Positions 1 to 8,659 of a DNA stretch of 64,000 bases are shown here, one piece after another. Each line of letters opens with the position of its first letter. Within the stretch, counting starts at the first letter, position 1. The notes under the pieces are model-generated. The model saw nothing but the letters and a program-made list of their open reading frames with translations, made no database searches and was not told the origin of the DNA. This stretch comes from Sporothrix humicola. Taxonomy: Eukaryota; Ascomycota; Sordariomycetes; Ophiostomatales; Ophiostomataceae. A program made the translations under genes and the position numbers. Where the stretch lies: positions 558,001 through 622,000 of the forward strand of contig WNYE01000006.1 of NCBI GenBank assembly GCA_021396245.1, given 5' to 3'.

Positions 1-549
1 AATGGGTGGGTGTTGTCTTGTGTTCCTTCCCCCCCTCTTCACGTCCCCAAACCACGCTAACGCTTCGTGTAAGTGGCGATGCGGACCCACCCAAGCGAAA
101 TTCGCTTCGGCACCTCAGCGGAAAGGCAGACGAGAGGGACTGCTCCCAACAGAAGAGACAGACGAACGCGACAAGAAAACGAGGGGAAACTGCCAGGTGA
201 CAGTCTTTCTCGAGTGACTGAAGTCCTACGGTCGGACATTGAGATATCCCTCGATCCCCTGTCCACTTTCTACTCGTGCCGACGGCCGCTGAAAAAGTCC
301 GGGCCGACGATGGAGACGAGAGCTCGTTCTCTATGTTGACAGAGTTGAAAAAGCAAACGAGACAAACAACCAAAGAGCTTCATAAAAGAGAGGCGTGTAT
401 ATCGCATCTGATTGTCTCAGCTGTTAATCTTTATTGTCTCCAGGAAACTAGGACACTTGCATACGACCACTCCCAAGTTCAGCAAGATTCTCCTCCACAT
501 CACTACACAAAGTACCACCTCCACAATTTTCCTCCTCAACTACCTCAAG
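1..549. other. Upstream region of the AtuA-like gene
   Basis: No protein gene is supported here. The short ORFs in several frames have no family-like sequence. The last 170 bases probably hold the core promoter and 5' leader of the gene starting at 550. A TATA-like stretch (cataaaaga) lies near 381-389, and a pyrimidine- and A-rich leader with CTCAAG just before the ATG is typical of fungal start sites. Confidence 0.5.
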
Positions 550-2658
550 ATGGGCTCCGTCCCGGAATCAGCGCCGCCGCCGACCGCGTCCTCGGACGTG
601 CTGTGCCAGATCGTCACGCCGGTGGGCATGCTCGGCTATGGCTTTGAGATCGACGAGGTGTACCGCGGCCTCGAGCTGGCCCGCCGCGACCACCCTGGCG
701 TGCCGACTGCCCTGATTTTAGACAGCGGGTCGACCGACTCGGGCCCGTCCAAGCTGGCGTTGGGCTCGATGACGTGCCCTGAGAGCTCGTACCGCCGCGA
801 CCTGCTGTCGTGCCTGCGGATTGCGCGCCAGTACGGCGTTCCTCTGCTGCTCAGCTCGGCTGGCGGCGACGGCGAGGACGAGCATGTCAAGCTGTTTGGC
901 AAGATTGTCGAGGATGTGGCCAAGACGCTGAACGAAGAGGATGGCGTCGAGACGTCGCTCAAGGTGCTATCCGTGTACAGCACGCTGGGCCACGATCTTG
1001 TCCGCGACCGCCTGGCTAAAAACGCCATCTCCGGCTGTGGACCGTGTGTTCCTGCTCTGACGTCCGAAGCTCTGGACGCTACAACGGTCGTTGTCGGCCA
1101 GATGGGCCCTGAGCCGTTTGTGCAGGCCATGGCAGCCCATCCGGACTTTGACGTGGTGCTGGGCGGCCGCGCCTACGACCCGTCGCCGTACGTTGCCTAC
1201 TGCGCCTTCCACCATCTAGGCAAGGCTGCGTCCACCGCCGACGTCCTGTCGATCGATCCTCTTGTGCTCGGCGGCTTCACGCACATGGGTAAGATTATGG
1301 AGTGCGGTGGAACGTGTGCCACCCCCAAGAGTCGTGGCAGCATGGCCACCATCTACAAGGATGGCAGCTTTGATATCCGCCCGCTGGCTGTCGGTGCCGT
1401 CTGTCTTCCACTGACGGTGGCAGCCCATACTCTGTATGAAAAGACACGGCCCGACAAGCTGGCCGGACCGGGCGGTGACCTAAACTTGACGACGGCCATC
1501 TACTCGCAGCTGGACGATGGCGTGTCTGTGCACGTCTCGGGTGCGACGTTTACGCCGTCGTGGGACCAGGAGGGCGCTTCGTACACGGTCAAACTGGAAG
1601 GCGCGCGCATCACTGGCTACCGCAGCATCTTTATGGGCTCTTTCTGCGATCCGATCCTCCTAGCCCAACTGCCCTCTCTTCTTAGCCAGATCAAAAAGTA
1701 TGTCGCCTCGCAGCACATGCACCTCGAGAAGGGCTCTTGGGACCTCGACTTTCACGTCTACGACGGCAAGGACCATGATGCGGATATCGGGCTGCCTCCG
1801 TCTCCGACGGATGTCGTTGGCAACGTCAACGTTCCGGGCGTCGTCTTCATCGTCGGCGAAGCTCTTGCCCCCACTCAGGCCGAAGCCGCCAGCATCGCCT
1901 CGTCCGCCCGCATCGGCTGTGTCCACGGGCCCTACAAGGGCCAAAAGGCCAACAGCGGCAACTTTGGCATGGGCATTGGCGGCTGCGGCGAGATTGACAT
2001 GGGCGCGTGTGCCGAGTTTTCCGTGTACCACTTGATGAATCTGGCCAAGGGCGAAGAGGGGGCCAAGGAGGTGGGCAGCGATGGAGAAGCACTCTTCCGG
2101 TGGGAGATGGCCTGGACGGGCCAGGAAGGTGGGAAGAGAGTTGTCGATCTGCCCTTTCGGCCGAATGCAGACCGTGCGGCCCTTGTGAACACTCAGGCCA
2201 AGGCAAAGGACGTCAACGGCGCCAATGGACACGCCAATGGGACGAATGGTGTCAACGGTACGTCTTCAACCGGGTCGACTTCGTCGGCCACCGAGACGGC
2301 GACTGACTTGTCAACTCCGAAGAAAACAACAACGACGGTCGGCGCTCTCGCCAAGATGCTGCGGTCAAAAAACTCGGGCCCCTTTGAGATCACTCTCGAC
2401 GTCCTCTTTGACGATCCTTCCGTCTACCAACAGGTCAAGGACTCCGGCGTCTTGGCCCCGGAGAAAGTGGCCGCTCTCTACGGCCTGACTGCCGACCAGC
2501 TCATCTTCTGCGGCTTCTTTGACCCTGCCCTTGCCTTCAAGGCCACGCTCCCGCGCATGAGAAACGGGAAGTTGGTCGCCTCGGGCGGCTACATGGAGAA
2601 CGACGTCCACGGCTCGCAAAAGTACAAGCCGTTGATGAATGTTCAGATCGAGGTGTAG
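550..2658 (+). CDS. AtuA-family (DUF1446) protein fused to DUF4387
   Basis: The product has 702 residues. An AtuA-like domain (PF07287, acyclic terpene utilisation family) fills roughly residues 15-520, seen in the GCGPCVPAL, VLGGRAYDPSPYVAYCA and HMGKIMECGGTCATPKSRGS segments. A DUF4387 domain fills about 598-702, seen in ALAKMLRSKNSGPFEITLDV, FDPALAFKATLPR and the DVHGSQKYKPL end. They are joined by a low-complexity Asn-Gly-Thr-Ser linker at about 555-592. In bacteria AtuA belongs to terpene (citronellol/geraniol) catabolism, but its reaction is not established and the fungal role is unknown. I chose ATG 550 because the domain begins soon after it; the open frame extends upstream to 412 only through leader sequence. 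No intron is needed. The protein is probably cytosolic, as no signal or membrane segment is seen. Confidence 0.85.
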   Translation: MGSVPESAPPPTASSDVLCQIVTPVGMLGYGFEIDEVYRGLELARRDHPGVPTALILDSGSTDSGPSKLALGSMTCPESSYRRDLLSCLRIARQYGVPLLLSSAGGDGEDEHVKLFGKIVEDVAKTLNEEDGVETSLKVLSVYSTLGHDLVRDRLAKNAISGCGPCVPALTSEALDATTVVVGQMGPEPFVQAMAAHPDFDVVLGGRAYDPSPYVAYCAFHHLGKAASTADVLSIDPLVLGGFTHMGKIMECGGTCATPKSRGSMATIYKDGSFDIRPLAVGAVCLPLTVAAHTLYEKTRPDKLAGPGGDLNLTTAIYSQLDDGVSVHVSGATFTPSWDQEGASYTVKLEGARITGYRSIFMGSFCDPILLAQLPSLLSQIKKYVASQHMHLEKGSWDLDFHVYDGKDHDADIGLPPSPTDVVGNVNVPGVVFIVGEALAPTQAEAASIASSARIGCVHGPYKGQKANSGNFGMGIGGCGEIDMGACAEFSVYHLMNLAKGEEGAKEVGSDGEALFRWEMAWTGQEGGKRVVDLPFRPNADRAALVNTQAKAKDVNGANGHANGTNGVNGTSSTGSTSSATETATDLSTPKKTTTTVGALAKMLRSKNSGPFEITLDVLFDDPSVYQQVKDSGVLAPEKVAALYGLTADQLIFCGFFDPALAFKATLPRMRNGKLVASGGYMENDVHGSQKYKPLMNVQIEV

Positions 2659-2772
2659 CCGTCTCTGGGTGCGTAGCAGCAACGTTGCTTGATAGTTTGT
2701 ATTTCGTCTAGTATCGTTAATCGTTTAATAATCAGAATTGGTATCTTTTCTTGGTTTGTTTCTTTTCTCTCG

Positions 2773-3363
2773 TCATGGAACGACCTCTTTGTCGGTGACC
2801 ATGTCGTAGGTCGGTATCTCTTCCTGGACAAACTTGTACGCTGCCGGCTTTCCGTCGAACCGGTGCGACGCCACCTTTTCTCGCGTGTACTCGAGTGCTT
2901 TTGCGCGAATTCGTGGCCAATCGAGCATCGAGGAACAGAGTGCATCGTTGCCTTCTTCGGCCAGTTTTTCGATTGCTTCCTGCACCCATGCAACACAGTT
3001 CCATCCGTCGTAGCCTTCTTGGCCGGCTCTCACCGGTATACTCTTCAGAGTCGTCTCGTGTCTGCCGGTTGTTGACCTTGCCAATCTGTGTGCGCGTCAA
3101 CAGCCTTGCGCTTTGATGCGTCCCCAGCGTCTCCTCTTCTTCCGTCATTGTCCACGTGTATGGCTGCCGCGACATGTCCTCTTTGGCATGGAATTTGGTT
3201 CCTGCAATCGTGCGGTCCAGCTGCTGCTTCTTGGCCGACGCCACCAGTGCCCAGTGGAATCTAAAGGATGCTGGTTGTACCTATCCTCGCCGCCCGGCAT
3301 TTTCACGTTGCCGCCGCGGACATACAGACAGACATACAGCCTATCCTTGTTCTTGTTGAACAT
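2773..3363 (-). pseudogene. Disrupted fungal DUF6914-like gene
   Basis: Read on the minus strand from ATG 3363, three frame segments together give one recognisable fungal protein of unknown function. The first starts with KDRLYVCLYVRGGNVKMPGG, the second with HWALVASAKKQQ and carries GTKFHAKEDM, and the third carries LKSIPVR, GWNCVAWVQEAIEKL and the C-terminal PTYDMVTDKEVVP. This order matches a family I recall as DUF6914. Two breaks separate the segments. The first is a 20-nt block (3261-3280) that begins GT and ends AG; removing it restores the frame exactly, but it is shorter than any normal spliceosomal intron. The second is a one-base shift between about 3048 and 3068 that no GT-AG pair can repair. 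A decayed gene is the simplest reading; assembly error is the alternative. Confidence 0.7.
3261..3280 (-). other. 20-nt GT...AG block inside the DUF6914-like gene
   Basis: On the minus strand the 20 nt start with GTACAA and end with TTTAG. Excising them joins the GGED segment to the HWALV segment in frame. It could be the remnant of a longer intron that suffered an internal deletion, or an insertion. Confidence 0.6.
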
Positions 3364-3687
3364 GGCGAGCGTTATGCACGAGGGCGCTTCGATATGTTTG
3401 CTGGCTGTTGTGTGTTTGGTGAGTTGAAAGAAGGGGATGACGTTGAGACTGAGTGTTGCAGCAGGTCAATTTGGAGGATCGTCCGTTTTCAGGCACTGCC
3501 CAAATAGGCAAGCGCTAACATTTAGTGCATTCAGGGGCTCAGCGCTTAAATCTGTAACTATGTAATTCCTCCGTACATTCGCTACAAACGGCAAGAGAAA
3601 CAAAACAAATGAAAACGGAAGGAACGACGGCGATGCAACTATTTACAAATTATCCTTAGTTTCCATCTCCCCTTTTCTATCCCGCTC
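3364..3687. other. Intergenic between two minus-strand genes
   Basis: This covers the promoter side of the broken DUF6914-like gene and the 3' flank of the next minus-strand gene. No gene is supported. AT content rises around 3550-3660, as in other 3' flanks of the window. Confidence 0.4.
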
Positions 3688-5403
3688 TCACGCCCCAATG
3701 TTGGCCAGTCCTCCACAGGCCTGCACGACAGTGCTCTCCCGCCGCCGCCGCGAACGCCGCGCCTGCTCCCAGACAGCCAGTCCAGACGCAACAGCCATCA
3801 GCGCCCACCGCTCGCCGAGTTGACCAGAAGCACCACTTCCAAGGAAGGTAAAACGGGCGGCAGACATGGTAGAGGAGCCATCAAGTTCGTCGTTTTCCCG
3901 TTTTGCTGGGGTGACAGCCCACGTTGCGACGATTTCACGGCCGTCAGTCGTCCGTCGTCTCGCTGCCGCCCTGCCCGCCTCGTCGGCGATCAGCTGGTCG
4001 AGAAAGACTGTGGATGCGGATGATGAGTGAATGGACGGCGCTGTCGATGTGGTCGATTTTGCCGTCTGGAAAGCGTCCGCCAAAGGATCTGCCGCCTCGG
4101 CCAGTCGCACGAGCTGCCAGCCGGATTGCCAGCGTGGGCTGCGCTTTGAGGACGGTTGGGACTTCTTTTCTGTGATCTGGATCGGAAGAGTCTTTGGCTT
4201 TCTCAGAGACAGTGTCCTCTTCAGAAACTGTCCTGCCTTGCCAGCTTTCTCTCCAATAAGAGAAAATCGAGACTGTGGCCTGGTCCTCTCATTTTCTTCC
4301 TCCTCCTCGGCAGCATCTTCATCCAAGGCTTCAAGTTCCGCACCAGAACAGTATCTCCATTCAAACGCTTCTCGACGGCAAGGACTGCCCGCCAAGAAAC
4401 TAGCTGGGCCGTCTGACTCGACCTCAATTTCGAAACGGTACCGCTTGTGCCAGCCGAGCCGAGCTTTGAGGACCTCTTCTGTCCGTCCGGCAGGCACTTC
4501 GTCTTCCGCCAACGGCTGCCATGCTGACTGACGAGTGGCCACTGGAGGCAGTCCGATTGTCATGTCCCCAAAGGAGCCGATAGCCTTGATGGACAGGCCT
4601 GACAAAGAGGATCCACGGAACTGCACATCGGCCCATGCACCATCTCGATCAACATCCACTCCAGCATAAAGAACCACCGGAGGCTGCCCAGTCGACGGGT
4701 GGTTCAGCCGGCAGGCGTACAGTGGTGGGTTGGCAAACGGCCAGAAGCCATTATTTTGCACGCCACCACCTCTCTGTCGGCGACTCAGGTGCCGTGTGAT
4801 GCGCGGTCCTCCTCCGCCAAGATAAAACGTTGTACCATCACCGTAGTCGAAGAGGTCAAAGACGGTCGGGAAAGCAGGCTGGACAGCCGTTGCGTACGCA
4901 TGAGCGTAGGGATGGGTCGATGCATCGTAGTAGGCATCGTAGGAGATGTTTCTTCTGTTGATGGCGTCTTCAAGGAGTGGGCCGGGTGGTGCCGAGAAAG
5001 GGCGTCTGATACGGCCGTGTCTGATTTCAGAAGGCTGGCTGTCCTCAGGGAGCGAATCAAGTGAAGATGTCGAGGAGTTGAGAGATGCATAGTAGCCGTT
5101 TCCCTCGGGATTGTGAACATCTCCACAACAAATCTCTCGCTCCAACTGCGATGGCGATGGCAGCAGAGACTCTGTCAACGAGCTGTCTTCGTTGAGTGAA
5201 GTGATGTCGTTTCCGTCGGTGCTGGACTCATCGTGTGAACTGTTTGTCTCCCAGCCTTCGTCCACTGCTGCATGCTCCAGGATGCCGCAGAGGTCGGTCA
5301 TGTCCATGTTGATGTCCATGTCGATGCCGCTGTCGCGTAGCTTTTCGTCCATAATAGCATTTTGGACAGACAATGTCGTAGGAGGGGCCACGGCCGTAGC
5401 CAT
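3688..5403 (-). CDS. Uncharacterised fungal protein, possible tubby/LURP-one-like fold
   Basis: The product has 571 residues from ATG 5403 (MATAVAPPTT); the open frame extends 18 codons upstream but that stretch looks like leader. The N-terminal 130 residues are Ser/Asp-rich and probably disordered. A conserved-looking core follows: FDLFDYGDGTTFYLGGGGPR, then PPLYACRLNHPSTGQPPVVLYAG, then KRYRFEIEVE and EAFEWRYC. After an acidic/basic insert with SLIGEKAGKAGQFLKRTLSLR come WQLVRLAE, DGREIVATWAV, and a hydrophobic C-terminal helix region (WALMAVASGLAVWEQARRSRRRR). Alternating beta-strand-like segments and the FEWR and WQLVRL motifs resemble fungal proteins with a tubby/LURP-one-like barrel; this is inference from pattern only. 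No function can be given. No signal peptide is seen. Confidence 0.75.
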   Translation of the reverse strand: MATAVAPPTTLSVQNAIMDEKLRDSGIDMDINMDMTDLCGILEHAAVDEGWETNSSHDESSTDGNDITSLNEDSSLTESLLPSPSQLEREICCGDVHNPEGNGYYASLNSSTSSLDSLPEDSQPSEIRHGRIRRPFSAPPGPLLEDAINRRNISYDAYYDASTHPYAHAYATAVQPAFPTVFDLFDYGDGTTFYLGGGGPRITRHLSRRQRGGGVQNNGFWPFANPPLYACRLNHPSTGQPPVVLYAGVDVDRDGAWADVQFRGSSLSGLSIKAIGSFGDMTIGLPPVATRQSAWQPLAEDEVPAGRTEEVLKARLGWHKRYRFEIEVESDGPASFLAGSPCRREAFEWRYCSGAELEALDEDAAEEEEENERTRPQSRFSLIGEKAGKAGQFLKRTLSLRKPKTLPIQITEKKSQPSSKRSPRWQSGWQLVRLAEAADPLADAFQTAKSTTSTAPSIHSSSASTVFLDQLIADEAGRAAARRRTTDGREIVATWAVTPAKRENDELDGSSTMSAARFTFLGSGASGQLGERWALMAVASGLAVWEQARRSRRRRESTVVQACGGLANIGA

Positions 5404-6614
5404 TTTTTCGCTGTTAATGACTGTGTAGCCTTTTGTTGAAGTCCAAAATGTAAACATGGTGGATATGGTGAAAGGAATACGAGGACGACGACAGTATTAA
5501 AAGAAACAGCCCAAATTCGGAGTGTCCCAACGGGGTGGGTGTACCTTATTGCTTGTTTGCTATTAATATTGATTCCAATATGGGGAAAGTAATAAAGAGA
5601 AAGTAGTGAGGAAGAGCTGAGGGCTGAAAATAGAAAGTGTTCCTGAATCCAGGCTGTGAATGACCGGAGCAAATTTATCGAGTGCTGTGCCATACTCCCA
5701 CTTTCACTCTAACGTGAAGGATCACGACTTCTTTATATGTCTTCATCGTCAGGACAAGACAGTGAGAACCGTCAAAAGTAAAAATAAAACATACAGAATG
5801 AGATGAAAGTGTTGAAAAATAACGCACATTTTCTGATGTTTTTTTTTTTTTTTTTTGTTCTCGTCGTCGTCTCTTCCATTTCCCCATTTAGAAACAAGCC
5901 GTTGTCGTTGAAGCAGGTATTCGTGATGGTGGACTGACATGATCGGAGATTCGATGATCGACCAGCCTTTTCTCAGCCACGAATCTTCACTATCGATTGT
6001 GAATCTGTAGATCATTGCGTTCTTTTCGGTGAGTTTTTGTCGATATGTCGTAGTTTCCTTCAGTCAACATCTGCCAATTCTCAAAACTACCACACGCAAA
6101 AGACGGCATGGCAGTGCCCGCCAAAGTGTCTTCAATGTGTCTTTCAATGTGCCTGCCAATCCACACGTTCATGCACAACTGTGCAATGTGTACAATGTGT
6201 GCTGGCACGGACTTAATTATAGATATGTCGACGGAATAATATTGTAGATTGCACCTGGCGGCTCAATGTACGTTGGGGCCGGAGAAAAGAGACAAGAAGG
6301 ATGCTCCGCCACTGGAGATCGACCAATCCTCCCGGTCAATGCAAAAGATCTCTCAGCAACGTTCAGTGACAAGAAAACAGCCGAACGGATCTCGGTGGGG
6401 AAGCTCTGGAGAGCAACCGCTCGTCATGTTCATCCTGGGGATCATTCATGCGGCTGAGTGAACCGCACATCCCCCACACGATCAAATGTCCGGAGACTGG
6501 CAGAAGGCAGAAAATGACAAAAATGCAGTTGAAATTCAAATGAGAGGCACAAAACAAAATAAAATACATTCATAAATGGCTATGCACACAATTTGCACCT
6601 CCATCGCCACGGAG
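5404..6614. other. Intergenic region with an 18-T tract
   Basis: No gene is supported. The part near 5404-5700 is the likely promoter of the minus-strand gene ending at 5403. A run of 18 T lies at 5839-5856. The part near 6450-6614 is the 3' flank of the dioxygenase gene. ORFs of up to about 130 codons here have no recognisable sequence. Confidence 0.4.
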
Positions 6615-7595
6615 TCACTCCCAGTAGTACGACAAAATGTCCAGGCCCTGGAAGCTGTCCGTGTACGTCTTGCCGGCCTCATTGCCCACAGCGCCTGCGC
6701 ACACAATCAGCGGCAGGAAATGCTCTGCGCCGCCGCGCGGGTGCGTCACGTAGGCTGCCGGGAACGACCGCCACTGCTCAAACGCCGCCAGCCTCTTGGC
6801 CTCGTCGCTCTCGAGGGCGGCCGCCGTCACGGCATTGTTCCACTCTTTGAGCTGCGCCTTGGCCCCTGGATCGCGCGTGATGCCCGCAAACATGAGCCGC
6901 AAGTTGTGGAAGCTCGCAAAGCCGGAGCCGACAATGGCAATGTTCTCGTCCCGCAGCGGCGCCAGTGCCTGGCCCATTCGGAAATGCGACTCGGGGTCCT
7001 CGCTGGCGAGCACGCTGACTTGCACAACCGGAATGTCGGCGGCCGGGTGGACGAGCAGCATGGGCACAAACACGCCGTGGTCCCAACCGCGCTCGTCGTC
7101 GAGCTCGGGCTTGAAGCCCTTTTGGCTCAGGAGCTCAGAGACTTTCTGGGCGATATCTGGCGATCCTGGGGCATCGTACTTGAGGCGGTACGCCTCGGCC
7201 GGGAAGCCGCCGTAGTCGTAGAGCAGCTTGGGCTTGGCGCCCGACGAGATGGCCGGCTGGTTCTCGGACCAGTGGGCTGTGACGAGGACAATGGCCTTGG
7301 GACGGCGTTCTGTGTCGTTCAGTCCCAAGATGGAAGGAACACGCGTGCGCATGCTCTCCACCAAATCGGCATGGCTGGGGTCGCCCAGCACGGGCATGGG
7401 CCCGCCGCCGTGGGACAGGGCGACAACAGCAGCGCGGGGCATTGCAGGGTGTGTAGGTGGTGATGAAGGCGTCGATGTAGAAAAAGGTGCCGTGAAATAA
7501 GAGAACAGCTGAGGCTGTGTCTTGGCTTTGTAGGCGAGAAATGAGGCGCCGGCTGCTGTCAACAGAATGGCCGGAACGCGCGCAGAGAGCCGCAT
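6615..7595 (-). CDS. DODA/LigB-type class III extradiol ring-cleavage dioxygenase
   Basis: The 326-residue product (ATG 7595) consists of a 51-residue leader and a 275-residue catalytic body that also begins with an in-frame ATG at 7442. The body is a LigB-superfamily protein of the 4,5-DOPA/YgiD type. It has SHGGGPM (His11 of the body), VTAHWSE (His57), GWDHGVFVPM (His122), GSGFASFHNLR (His179) and GGAEHFLPL (His241). His11, His57 and His241 fit the metal-binding triad, and His122 or His179 the acid-base role. Such enzymes open catechol rings between or beside the hydroxyls using metal and O2; the substrate here is unknown. The leader (MRLSARVPAILL plus an Ala- and Ser/Thr-rich segment) lacks acidic residues and looks like a mitochondrial presequence or a membrane anchor. 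A TATAAAG box lies near 7712. Confidence 0.88.
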   Translation of the reverse strand: MRLSARVPAILLTAAGASFLAYKAKTQPQLFSYFTAPFSTSTPSSPPTHPAMPRAAVVALSHGGGPMPVLGDPSHADLVESMRTRVPSILGLNDTERRPKAIVLVTAHWSENQPAISSGAKPKLLYDYGGFPAEAYRLKYDAPGSPDIAQKVSELLSQKGFKPELDDERGWDHGVFVPMLLVHPAADIPVVQVSVLASEDPESHFRMGQALAPLRDENIAIVGSGFASFHNLRLMFAGITRDPGAKAQLKEWNNAVTAAALESDEAKRLAAFEQWRSFPAAYVTHPRGGAEHFLPLIVCAGAVGNEAGKTYTDSFQGLDILSYYWE

Positions 7596-7705
7596 CGGCG
7601 GCGCGGCCAGCGGACGGAGGAGAGAAATGGTGGTGGGGGTGGGGTGTAAGGGGAAAGGCGTTGGCGTGAGAGCGAAGGGATACTTTGAAGTCGGGTGAAG
7701 GGTGT

Positions 7706-7715
7706 ACTTTATAGT
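7706..7715 (-). promoter_or_regulatory. TATA-like box of the dioxygenase gene
   Basis: The minus strand reads ACTATAAAGT here, about 115 nt before ATG 7595. A second AT-rich TATATAT stretch lies near 7780-7788. Either could set transcription start upstream of the long-form ATG. Confidence 0.4.
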
Positions 7716-7721
7716 CGACAA

Positions 7722-8659
7722 TGTTCAGGGTGCTGCGATGTGATGTCAAATTCAAGACGGAAAGAAGGAAGGAACGCGGATATATATCCTTCCCGGTGTG
7801 AAGTGATCGGAAGGGAAGCTGCCCACACGAGCTCCAGTGGCGCCTTCCCGACGTAGTGGGCGGCCGGGCGCTAGCGCTGTACCCACAATGGCCCGCTGGA
7901 CAGATGAGTGGCAATCCGGAATAAAGTTTTAGGAGGCGGCAAGTCGTCTTTGCGAGGCTACTTGATGTTGATTTTCTTTTGGAATTATTTTTGGTGTGTC
8001 AATCACTTTTACAAGGTCAATTGAGGCTGCAAAGACAGTATGGTAGCTGCACGGCATCTGTGACATCGCCTGCATGGTCAGCACGACCTAGCAGAGTTTC
8101 AGTGGCTGCTGCAAACAGTTCCAGGCCTGAACAGCCCTAAATCCGAATGAATGGCGCCCATGTCCCGCTGAGATCTCCCGACGGACTTGCTGACGAATGG
8201 GCGGGGCCACATTTGGTGAGCACTGTCAGCTAACTGAGTATGTAAGCCGGCCTCTCCAAGTCGGCCGAACCGAGCCTACGGACGGACGAAGGACGAATGG
8301 CCATAATGAATGAAAACAAAGTCAATATTGAAAGAATTTAAATCAAATCATATTCTCGATGTTTCCAATTTGATTCAAGAATAATATGACATGTCGTCAA
8401 TTTTTCAAAAATATTTTCTTTTCTTTTTTTCGGTTTGATTTCTATTTTTACTGAAAAACAAGAAGAAAAAACATACATGATGGCAAATGTTCCCATTACA
8501 TATCAATAATAAGACGTAAAATGTTGACACAGTGTGGCCTCTACCGCAAAGTTAAATTTCAAGGTATAATTATATTTCACTGTCTGGATTATCATTCAAC
8601 AAAGCCTCTTATTCATCACCAATAATGTTACGTCGACTTGTATCTCTCCAGCACGCCTC
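7722..8659. other. Intergenic, AT-rich toward the right
   Basis: This lies between the dioxygenase promoter and the 3' end of the sugar transporter. The segment 8290-8620 is strongly AT-rich with several poly-A and poly-T runs. No gene or repeat element is supported. Confidence 0.4.

Noticed and set aside
412..549. Upstream extension of the AtuA-like frame
   Set aside because: The 46 extra codons translate leader-type DNA and precede the well-placed ATG 550.
7596..7721. Extension of the dioxygenase frame to 7721
   Set aside because: It would start at TTG, not ATG, and contains a TATAAAG box.
8290..8640. RIP-degraded transposon in AT-rich DNA
   Set aside because: The stretch is short, has no terminal repeats and no transposase-like frame; ordinary AT-rich 3' flank is enough to explain it.
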